From an uncultured Prevotella sp. (lineage in GTDB: Bacteria; Bacteroidota; Bacteroidia; Bacteroidales; Bacteroidaceae), in assembly GCA_937898715.1 (NCBI GenBank), contig CALEKA010000112.1, positions 1-17,442 of the forward strand: 17,442 nucleotides of DNA. The letters run 5' to 3'. The translations under genes and the position numbers were made by a program. Numbering within the stretch: the first letter of the stretch is position 1; every line of letters begins with the position of its first letter. Under the pieces are notes generated by a model. That model made no database searches. It was not told where the DNA came from and saw nothing but the letters and a program-made list of their open reading frames with translations. This document shows, in pieces, positions 7,182-14,201 of the stretch.

Positions 7182-7535
7182 ATGGAAAAGGCGAACAGAA
7201 AGGCGAATCGGTGGATCGCCACTGCCGCCGAAGAAATTCGTCAGATTCAAGGAAGATGGGGCTTCAAGTCCAATCGACAGTTTTCCGCTTTTTTAAAAGT
7301 AGATCCTCGCACACTTTCTAAATTGCGTCATCTTGATGGCACATTGAGTTTAGAGAGCATACATAAGATATTCAATCGATTGTATTGTTTCAGGTGCTTG
7401 ATTTTTTCTGGAAAGCAGTTGGTGGAAGAAGAGCAACGCTTAAAAGACGCAATGTTTCGCATCGTAAGGAGCGTAGAAATACTTCCCGACGACTTAGCAG
7501 ATATTGTAAGAGAGGGATTAGAATCCCAAATGTAG
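7182..7535 (+). CDS. Small helix-turn-helix-like protein upstream of the RT pair
   Basis: A 117-residue ORF that I cannot assign to a named family. Residues 16-67 look like a five-helix HTH: AEEIRQIQGRWG, then SNRQFSAFLKV (helix 2), DPRTLSKLRHLDG (recognition helix), then SLESIHKIFNRL. A charged tail follows (VEEEQRLKDAMFRIVRSVEIL, then DDLADIVREGLESQM). It is read in the same direction as the RT genes and ends 115 bp before the first RT. It may be a regulator of the defence cassette or an unrelated neighbour. The start at 7182 is the first in-frame ATG; codon use looks like real coding sequence. Confidence 0.55.
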   Translation: MEKANRKANRWIATAAEEIRQIQGRWGFKSNRQFSAFLKVDPRTLSKLRHLDGTLSLESIHKIFNRLYCFRCLIFSGKQLVEEEQRLKDAMFRIVRSVEILPDDLADIVREGLESQM

Positions 7536-7555
7536 GCGTTCCCCCTTGAAGTGGT

Positions 7556-7610
7556 ACCCGAACTTTGGCTACAGAGCGCGCTATGGTTATCAGTCGCTCT
7601 GTGCCAGGGT
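7556..7610 (+). ncRNA. Structured leader hairpin between the HTH gene and drt3a
   Basis: The plus strand can fold into a 16-bp interrupted stem: ACCC (7556-7559) with GGGT (7607-7610), TGGC (7566-7569) with GCCA (7603-7606), and ACAGAGCG (7571-7578) with CGCTCTGT (7595-7602), around a 16-nt loop. There is no uridine run after it, so it is not a standard terminator. It may be an attenuator, a processing site, or a second RNA part of the RT system. Confidence 0.45.
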
Positions 7611-7650
7611 TCATTTTGAAAGAAGGATTGGCTCTTAAAGACGTAATCAT

Positions 7651-9114
7651 ATGCTTGACCAAACTTTTTCTTATAGAAATTTTCAGATAGTCTATACACG
7701 GGAAAGCCGAATAGGTAATATCCCCAAGGACAGTTTAGGAGAAGGCTATGTGAGAACGCTTAAGGAACTGCAAGCGAATCGTGAACAACTGCATACGCTT
7801 AAAAAGAAGAAACGTGCAGAATGGACTGATGAGGAAGCTATATTGTCAGATCAGCTTAGGGAAAAAGAGAAGAATCTCCTTAAGCAGAGGCAAGAAGAAC
7901 TCACTCTCTATGTACGCAAACTTGCAGAATTGGTTAATAGCAAAGACTTTCGTTTTAAGTTAGCTACAATAACTATTGGGGATAAGACTGGTTATCGTCT
8001 CGATGCTGAAAAAAAAGATTATACTCAATTCTTTGCCATGAAGCAATTGCAGTATAATTTGCAAAGGACGTTCAAGGTAAAGCAAGCCAATCGGCATTTA
8101 ATCATGAGTAACCTCAAATTGTTGCTCACTACGAGACGTCCTTTCTATTTAATTCGCGCCGATGTTTCCTCTTTTTTCGAATCAATACCACATAGTCAAC
8201 TGCTACCAATGATTATGGACAATACCTTGCTGTCTCATAAGTCTAAAATGTTTATCAAGGCTATCCTTAATGAATATGAGAGAGTAAAGGTCAAAGCAGA
8301 TGAAACTACAACTGATGCTTGTGGACTACCGCGTGGCGTGGCTATAAGTTCTTTACTTTCAGAGATTTATATGCGCGATCTTGATAATAAGATTAAGCAT
8401 CGTATGGAAGTAACGTACTATGCTCGTTACGTAGATGATATAGTCATTATTCTGAGTGATATTCCCGACTGTTCAAGCATAGAACAATACTATAGGGATT
8501 TATCGAAGCGCTTCAGTGAGTATGGCTTGACTCTAAAAGATCTTACAACCGAAAAGGGTATAGCTATTGATTTTACTCAGTCACTCCCGGAAGCAAGCGT
8601 ATTCACCTACTTAGGCTATGAAATAAGAATTTCCAAGATAGGGGAGAAGAAAAGTAAAGGAATCGAAGCCTCTTATAGTATGTCTCATCATAAGATAGAC
8701 CGAATCCATAAGCGCATAGACAATGCGTTCTCAAGGTTCGACAGAATGAGTAAGCACAACGTACATGTAGCGCGTAGAGGCTTGATTGATGCATTAAAAC
8801 TAATCGTAGGCAATATAAAACTTCAAAATGCAAAATCCAGGGTAAAAGTAGGCATATATTACAACAATGACCTGCTTGACAATATGGAGAATCTTCGTAA
8901 TTTGAATGACTATTTATGGAGCAGAGAAGTCCATCCATATGAGAAACTCTTTAAGAATAAAGGCGAACGCGAAGCCTTTATTGGAAAACTAAAGACACGT
9001 ATCCAAAAGTTTGACTTTAAGAAAGCATGGGAAGAGCGCAAAATCTATGACATTTCAAGCAAACGCGTTAGACAAATTATGAAGTGGCTGAATTATGAAA
9101 AAGAAGAAGCTTAG
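7651..9114 (+). CDS. drt3a: Reverse transcriptase Drt3a-like (UG3-type, DRT type 3)
   Basis: A 487-residue reverse transcriptase. A lysine/glutamate-rich helical N-terminus (about residues 35-95, probably coiled coil) precedes the palm and fingers. Motif A is LIRADVSSFF with catalytic D171. Motif B is GLPRGVAIS (225-233). Motif C is YARYVDDIVII with D262 and D263, and FTYLGYEI (318-325) is motif E. The thumb and C-terminal part, to 487, lack any maturase, endonuclease or integrase domain, so this is not a group II intron or retroelement polymerase. Its stop overlaps the next RT gene by 20 bp, implying coupled translation. The tandem RT pair followed by a (CA)n-loop RNA is the layout of DRT type 3, where this partner makes repetitive DNA from the RNA template. 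The RT call is near certain; the DRT3 subtype is inferred from layout and lengths. Confidence 0.82.
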   Translation: MLDQTFSYRNFQIVYTRESRIGNIPKDSLGEGYVRTLKELQANREQLHTLKKKKRAEWTDEEAILSDQLREKEKNLLKQRQEELTLYVRKLAELVNSKDFRFKLATITIGDKTGYRLDAEKKDYTQFFAMKQLQYNLQRTFKVKQANRHLIMSNLKLLLTTRRPFYLIRADVSSFFESIPHSQLLPMIMDNTLLSHKSKMFIKAILNEYERVKVKADETTTDACGLPRGVAISSLLSEIYMRDLDNKIKHRMEVTYYARYVDDIVIILSDIPDCSSIEQYYRDLSKRFSEYGLTLKDLTTEKGIAIDFTQSLPEASVFTYLGYEIRISKIGEKKSKGIEASYSMSHHKIDRIHKRIDNAFSRFDRMSKHNVHVARRGLIDALKLIVGNIKLQNAKSRVKVGIYYNNDLLDNMENLRNLNDYLWSREVHPYEKLFKNKGEREAFIGKLKTRIQKFDFKKAWEERKIYDISSKRVRQIMKWLNYEKEEA

Positions 9115-11374
9115 GCTGCGCTATAAAAAACAACGAGTGGTGCTTTCAGACGTTCTTCCTTATGAATTGCCGATAACATTCACGAATCGATACTTTTATC
9201 GTTTTTTGGTAAAGAATGGAGTAAATTATTCTATCGACCCCCTTAACCTCTCTCAAGGAAAGCTTTCTTGGAATGCGGAAATATCAGTAGGTGCTAAGCA
9301 GATATTAGATCTGCTGTTTCTTCCTAAAGGAGGTTCAGTCATGTCATGTGATAAGAATAGCATAATCGTAAAGAATGAACACAATATTCCATTTACTTAT
9401 CGCATTCAGCATAAAAAGGGCAAATTTAGAGAACTCGCTGTAATCCATCCTGCCGATCAAATCAAGATGGTGAACTTTTACGACAAGTATAAGAGTCTGA
9501 TGCTCTATTATTGTCAGCAAAGCCGTTTCTCTTTGCGTCATCCTCATGCTGTAGCTTGCTATTTCTTTTATCGGGATCGCTTACATCACACGCTGTTGGG
9601 CAAACGATCGGATGATGTAGAACTTTTCTTTAATGAATATGAGAATCTGAAAACATTCTTCTCCTACAAACAGTTTACGCAAATCTATCGATTCTATGAT
9701 GACTATCGATATCAACGAGCAGAGAAGAAATTCGCAAACTTGCAGAAATTTGATGTCCAGTCATGCTTCAATAGCGTTTATTCTCATTCTATAGCATGGG
9801 CTACAAATGGTGGAAAAGAAGTATATAAGCAAAGTTTCATACCCAACGATGGAACGTTTGGTCTCGTATGGGATAACCTCATGCAGAAGATGAACTATAA
9901 CGAGACTAATGGAATCGTGATTGGTCCTGAATTTTCTAGAATCTTTGCCGAGGTAATATTTCAATATGTTGATAGCTGCGTAGAACGCGACTTGTTGAAT
10001 AAGGGATATCGTTGGAATGTGGATTATGAATGCTATCGCTATGTAGACGACTATTTCTTCTTCTACAACGATGCTCAAGTGCTTGAAGCTGCCAATGAAA
10101 GCTTTGCTCGCCAGCTGAATGATTATAAGATGTCGATAAGTAAAGAAAAGACAGAGCACTTTTCTCGACCATTTATAACGCCTATATCCAGAGCGAAGTT
10201 AGCTATAGACCAATTGATTAAAGATCAAGTCAAGATAACTTTTGAGGAAGATGATATCAATACAGGAAAAGAAGACGACGAAGCGAAGGACACTGACAAA
10301 GAATTTGGAAAAGAACAAGATACAATGCATCTGACGTCTTTGACGAGAGAGAGAGTAAAAAAGTCTGTAAAAAAGAGGTATTCTTTGTATTTCCGTTCAG
10401 CCTATTTCAATTCATCGTTTCAAGATATACTGAAGACATATAACATAGAAGCCAAGGATGTTCTCAATTACACTTTAGCCAGAATGTCTAACAAATTAGA
10501 GCTTACTCTTAAGAAATATGATAGCATCTATAGGGTACTCTGCTTAGCATCCCAAGTAAAAGGTGTATCATCCGAAGTCATCGAAGAAGCAACTAAGAAA
10601 CGTGACAAGATGGAATATGAGCTATCCATATTCCTACAGGGCATTCTTGATTCTTCTTTTTTTATTTATTCTTTCAATCGACAACTTAATGCGACGCTGA
10701 AACTTGTCGGTTTGCTCAACATTATCATCATATATCTTGACAATGATTATCACGAAAAGCATGTAAATAGTGATAAAAAGAATGTCAAAGTCATTATTAA
10801 GCGTTTTGGTGAAGACACAAGAGTCATCGTGTTCAAGAAGATTCAAGATGAGATTAGTGTAGTATTCCAATGTAACCATTATCGACCAGAAACGCAATTG
10901 GAAACCCTCTATTTCCTGATAACTCTCCGCAGTATGCGTAGTAAGTATCATCTGCCTGCTGCAGCAATTGAGGACTACTTGGATGTAAAGAAGGATGAAG
11001 GAGAAAAGAAAGTATTTCCTCCTATGAATGCACTCTCTATCACGCTTTTCTTATATTATTTCGGCAACAGCAAGAAGTATCAAGAATTGCAAAAGTACAT
11101 CATAGACAAGGCGTGTACGCTCATCTCAAGCACAAAAGAAACTTATAGGAAACGAACGGCAGAGATAGTCATGCTCCTTCTCGACCTCTTGGCATGTCCT
11201 TATATCAGTAAAGACTCGAAGCAACAGGTAGGTCAATCATTCGGATTGTCTCCCCAATCAACAAAGAACATCATGAATTATTTCAAACCAGGTCGTTACA
11301 TGTTCACCAACTGGAAACGTCTCAACATAACCAAAGAACTAAATGCGAAAATATCGCAAGAAGTTTATGCATGA
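9095..11374 (+). CDS. drt3b: Reverse transcriptase Drt3b-like (UG8-type, DRT type 3)
   Basis: A 759-residue second, divergent reverse transcriptase. An N-terminal region with HKKGKFRELAVIHPADQIK (106-124) resembles the RT fingers entry. Motif A is LQKFDVQSCFNSVYSHSI, with D220. Motif B is the Abi-like NGIVIGPEFSRIFAEVIF (272-289). Motif C is CYRYVDDYFFFYND, with catalytic D318 and D319. A highly charged segment at 383-410 is probably a flexible linker. A long alpha-helical C-terminal domain follows (about 420-759), with no nuclease motif I can see. It overlaps drt3a by 20 bp. In DRT3 this enzyme is the partner that makes the complementary strand; recent work, as I recall it, reports this happens without a nucleic-acid template. 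The stop codon lies inside a hairpin that begins the downstream RNA. Confidence 0.8.
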   Translation: MKKKKLRLRYKKQRVVLSDVLPYELPITFTNRYFYRFLVKNGVNYSIDPLNLSQGKLSWNAEISVGAKQILDLLFLPKGGSVMSCDKNSIIVKNEHNIPFTYRIQHKKGKFRELAVIHPADQIKMVNFYDKYKSLMLYYCQQSRFSLRHPHAVACYFFYRDRLHHTLLGKRSDDVELFFNEYENLKTFFSYKQFTQIYRFYDDYRYQRAEKKFANLQKFDVQSCFNSVYSHSIAWATNGGKEVYKQSFIPNDGTFGLVWDNLMQKMNYNETNGIVIGPEFSRIFAEVIFQYVDSCVERDLLNKGYRWNVDYECYRYVDDYFFFYNDAQVLEAANESFARQLNDYKMSISKEKTEHFSRPFITPISRAKLAIDQLIKDQVKITFEEDDINTGKEDDEAKDTDKEFGKEQDTMHLTSLTRERVKKSVKKRYSLYFRSAYFNSSFQDILKTYNIEAKDVLNYTLARMSNKLELTLKKYDSIYRVLCLASQVKGVSSEVIEEATKKRDKMEYELSIFLQGILDSSFFIYSFNRQLNATLKLVGLLNIIIIYLDNDYHEKHVNSDKKNVKVIIKRFGEDTRVIVFKKIQDEISVVFQCNHYRPETQLETLYFLITLRSMRSKYHLPAAAIEDYLDVKKDEGEKKVFPPMNALSITLFLYYFGNSKKYQELQKYIIDKACTLISSTKETYRKRTAEIVMLLLDLLACPYISKDSKQQVGQSFGLSPQSTKNIMNYFKPGRYMFTNWKRLNITKELNAKISQEVYA

Positions 11375-11503
11375 TTCCCTTCGGGGGCATTGTGCATAAA
11401 TCAAGTACAGATCACAGCGTTCAATATCAAATCACACACATAGATCTGTACTGGTAGCACGGCTACAAAGTTAGGGGCTTCGGCGTTGGGCCCCTATTAT
11501 TTG
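11375..11503 (+). ncRNA. DRT3-type non-coding RNA with CACACACA loop
   Basis: The segment after the second RT holds no ORF but several stems. A TTCG-capped hairpin at 11367-11397 overlaps the RT stop. A perfect 10-bp stem pairs 11404-11413 (AGTACAGATC) with 11443-11452 around a 29-nt loop that contains CACACACA at 11433-11440. A 5-bp stem GTAGC/GCTAC follows at 11454-11466. A GC-rich 7-bp stem TAGGGGC/GCCCCTA at 11472-11496 ends with TTATTT. An ACAC tract held in a loop next to an RT pair matches what is described for DRT3, where the RNA templates poly(GT). Exact ends are not visible from sequence; I place the 5' end near the RT stop and the 3' end after the last stem. Confidence 0.72.
11472..11503 (+). 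terminator. 3' hairpin of the DRT3 RNA / operon terminator
   Basis: A perfect 7-bp stem TAGGGGC / GCCCCTA (11472-11478 with 11490-11496) and an 11-nt loop are followed by TTATTTG. The U-tract is short and interrupted, so it may be a weak intrinsic terminator, leaving room for read-through into the polysaccharide genes. Confidence 0.55.
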
Positions 11504-11577
11504 AATAAAATCAAAAGATCAGCATTTTGTAATGTAAGTCTCTGCATTAAGTTTTTCAACACACCCTATAAGCAAAG

Positions 11578-13119
11578 ATGTCTAACAAATTCAGCACGGT
11601 TTTAAATCTTATAACAGGTTTGTTTACAGTCGTTGTACAATTTGCTACGAGTTTCTTTTTGTCTCCTTTTATTGTGAAGGCACTAGGAGCTGAAGCAAAT
11701 GGATATACACAACTTGCATCCAATTTCGTGATGTATGCGACATTGCTGACAACGGCATTCAATTCGATGGCATCTCGTTTTGTATCTGTTGCTTATCATC
11801 AAGGAAAAATAGATAAAGCTCGTGGTTATTATTCGTCAGTATATATAGCAAATGTGGCTTTAATCATAGTGCTTTTGCCTATTGCTATCGTGGTAACTAT
11901 GAAATTGAATCATGTTATCGTGGTTGATAATGTGGACCTTCTTGATGCAAAACTATTGTTTGGCTGTGTTTTTGCGAATTATTTTATAGGCATGATATCG
12001 TCACTTTACACGATTTCAATGTATGTGAAGAATGCAATCTTTTATAGTAATATATTGAATTGTATCAGAACGATTTGCAATGCAGTATTATTGCTCGTCG
12101 TTTTCAGTTTCTTACCTGTAAAGATATTCTATGTTTCATTTATCGCAGTTGTATTATCTGTATTGCTGCTTCCTGCCTATGTGTATTATCAGGATAAATT
12201 GTTACCTGAAATACATTTTGGAAAGCATTACTTTTCATGGGAAGCTGTTAAGGAAATGCTTCTGTCTGGAATTTGGAATTCAGTTAATCAATGTGGACAT
12301 TTGTTACTGACAGGATTAGACCTATTATTGTCAAATCTTTTTATATCTCCTTACGCAATGGGACTGGTAGCTGTATCAAAGACTATTCCTTCAGCCATAA
12401 TACAGTTGGCAACGACTGTAAATAATAACTTCTCGCCTTCTATAACACAAAGCTGGGCACGGGGAGATTCTGATGGTGTAATGAGAGAGTTGCAAATGGC
12501 TATGAAGATATCAATAGTAATTGTATCTGTTCCTATCGTAACCTTTTGTTGTGTTGGCGTTAGCTTTTACTCATTGTGGCAACCTACGTTAGATCCTATA
12601 GTGCTAACAATACTTTCTGTCTTAGGCTGTTTATCTTTTATGATATTTGCAGGAACACAAATCTTATATAACGTTTTTACTGCTTCGAATCATTTGAAAG
12701 TAAATTCTCTTTCATTTGTTTTAATGGGATTATTAAATGTAGGTTGTGTTTATTGTGGATTAAAGTATTACCCACAATATGGAATGTACATCATTGTAGG
12801 TACAAGTACCATTTTAACAATCATCCGACAGCTAATCATTATATTACCCTATACGGCAAAATTATTAAATCAGCATTGGGCTATTTTTTATAAAAACATA
12901 TTGCAGACATTGTGCTGTTGTGCGATGAATGGACTACTATCATATGTTGTTATGAGTTTAAGTCCGATAAATGGTTGGCTATCATTCCTTTTAGACGGAA
13001 CTATAATAGCTATTCTTGCTATTTGTTTAGAAGGATATTTGCTGTTAAATAAGAATGAGAGAAAAAAAGTTTTACAATTAATAAGGAAAAAAAAAGATGA
13101 AGAAAATTCTGCTATTTAA
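11578..13119 (+). CDS. wzx: Oligosaccharide flippase (Wzx-like, MOP superfamily)
   Basis: A 513-residue polytopic membrane protein with about 12-14 hydrophobic segments across its length. It starts FSTVLNLITGLFTVVVQFATSFFLSPFIVKALGAEANGY, which matches the first helices of polysaccharide flippases (a loop with GAEANGYTQLA). It would move lipid-linked repeat units across the inner membrane. It is the first gene after the DRT3 RNA. Its end overlaps the start of the radical SAM gene by 23 bp, with an A9 run just before that start (13087-13095), so the two are translationally linked. Low GC compared with the dehydrogenase/epimerase pair is usual for Wzx genes and suggests separate acquisition. 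Confidence 0.87.
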   Translation: MSNKFSTVLNLITGLFTVVVQFATSFFLSPFIVKALGAEANGYTQLASNFVMYATLLTTAFNSMASRFVSVAYHQGKIDKARGYYSSVYIANVALIIVLLPIAIVVTMKLNHVIVVDNVDLLDAKLLFGCVFANYFIGMISSLYTISMYVKNAIFYSNILNCIRTICNAVLLLVVFSFLPVKIFYVSFIAVVLSVLLLPAYVYYQDKLLPEIHFGKHYFSWEAVKEMLLSGIWNSVNQCGHLLLTGLDLLLSNLFISPYAMGLVAVSKTIPSAIIQLATTVNNNFSPSITQSWARGDSDGVMRELQMAMKISIVIVSVPIVTFCCVGVSFYSLWQPTLDPIVLTILSVLGCLSFMIFAGTQILYNVFTASNHLKVNSLSFVLMGLLNVGCVYCGLKYYPQYGMYIIVGTSTILTIIRQLIIILPYTAKLLNQHWAIFYKNILQTLCCCAMNGLLSYVVMSLSPINGWLSFLLDGTIIAILAICLEGYLLLNKNERKKVLQLIRKKKDEENSAI

Positions 13120-14170
13120 AATTCCAATGTCTATATGTGACTTTCGTTGCCACTATTGCTACATAGCGCAACGACCTGTACATTTCCAAGGTGTGCAACC
13201 TCAGTTTAAATTTACCCCTCACGAAGTGGCAAAAGCCCTTTCTAAAGAGAGACTTGGTGGAGCTTGCTTTATGAATTTTTGCGCAGAAGGAGAAACGTTA
13301 CTTACAAAGAATCTTGATCAATATGTGAAAGCTCTTGTAGAAGAAGGGCATTATGCTGAAGTTGTAACTAACTTGACTGTGACAAACGCTCTTGAAAAGT
13401 TTCTTTCATGGGATAAGAATTTATTGAAACATTTGGAATTTAAGTGTTCATTCCATTATTTGGAATTAAAACGTAAAGGCTGGCTTGATCGTTTTGCAGA
13501 GAATGTACACAAAATATGGGATGCAGGAGCTTCTGCAAACATAGAACTTGCTCCGTCGGATGAACTTATTCCTTACATAGAAGAGGTGAAAGACTTCTCA
13601 ATGAAGAATTTTGGTGCGCTTCCTCAACTGACGATATTGCGTGATGATAGAACATCAAATATAGATTATCTGACTCAGATGAGTGAGGAAGAATATAACA
13701 ATACATGGCGATCATTTGGCTCTTCTTTTTGGGAATTTAAGAAAACGTTGTTTGGTAAAAAACAAAAGCAATACTGTTATGCTGGGGCATGGTCTGCTTA
13801 TATTGATTTAACTACAGGCGAAGCATCTGGATGCTATGGTTGTGTGAATTTAGGAAATGTATTTGAACATCCTGAGAAACCATTCCCCCATAAAGCTGTA
13901 GGCAAGTGTCCGTACCCTCATTGCTATAATGGACATGCCATGTTGAGTATGGGACTTATTCCTCACTTGAATGACGTGCAATATGGCTATTTGCGTGACA
14001 GAGAAAAAGCCGATGGTGGAACTTGGTTGCAACCAGAACTCAGAAAGTTTTTTGATGAAAAATTAGAAGATAGTAATGATTTAGATCCTGCATTAGTACA
14101 AGCTCTAAACCCAGCTATTAGGCTCGCTGATCGTGTTGCAAGTAAGTTGAAGCGTACATTTTTAAAATAA
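13097..14170 (+). CDS. Radical SAM protein with C-terminal cysteine cluster
   Basis: A 357-residue protein. CDFRCHYC (C14, C18, C21) is the CxxxCxxC motif that binds the radical-SAM [4Fe-4S] cluster. FCAEGETLL (61-69) stands at the position of the GGE motif. The C-terminal part has further cysteines at 227, 246, 249, 271 and 276 (QYCYAG, SGCYGC, GKCPYPHC), which resembles a SPASM/Twitch auxiliary cluster site. Reaction and substrate are unknown. Placement inside a polysaccharide operon, between flippase and beta-helix genes, suggests sugar or lipid-linked glycan modification (for example dehydration, epimerisation or methyl chemistry), but peptide modification is the more usual job of SPASM proteins. 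Confidence 0.8.
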   Translation: MKKILLFKIPMSICDFRCHYCYIAQRPVHFQGVQPQFKFTPHEVAKALSKERLGGACFMNFCAEGETLLTKNLDQYVKALVEEGHYAEVVTNLTVTNALEKFLSWDKNLLKHLEFKCSFHYLELKRKGWLDRFAENVHKIWDAGASANIELAPSDELIPYIEEVKDFSMKNFGALPQLTILRDDRTSNIDYLTQMSEEEYNNTWRSFGSSFWEFKKTLFGKKQKQYCYAGAWSAYIDLTTGEASGCYGCVNLGNVFEHPEKPFPHKAVGKCPYPHCYNGHAMLSMGLIPHLNDVQYGYLRDREKADGGTWLQPELRKFFDEKLEDSNDLDPALVQALNPAIRLADRVASKLKRTFLK

Positions 14171-14191
14171 CAATGAGCGTCAAGAATTTTA

Positions 14192-14198
14192 CCCCCCC
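14192..14198 (+). repeat. C7 homopolymer at the 5' end of the beta-helix gene
   Basis: Seven consecutive C residues. An ATG at 14173 opens MSVKNFTPP and then meets TAG at 14200. With eight C residues, the same ATG would read straight into the downstream frame (PPVVLLLIVGTT...). The stop TAG overlaps a GTG at 14202 by one base. Confidence 0.7.
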
Positions 14199-14201
14199 GT
14201 A

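Noticed and set aside
7172..7321. Alternative 49-codon ORF overlapping the HTH gene
   Set aside because: Low-complexity, serine/arginine-rich translation with no recognisable pattern, while the overlapping frame gives a credible HTH protein.
7651..11503. Retron, group II intron or diversity-generating retroelement
   Set aside because: No msr/msd-type RNA before the RT, no maturase or HNH domain, no intron ends, and no template/variable repeat pair. Two RTs in tandem with a CA-loop RNA fit DRT3 better.
13087..13095. A9 run at the flippase end as a phase-variation tract
   Set aside because: A slip would only alter the last few residues of the flippase and leave the next gene's own start intact, so a functional switch is unlikely.
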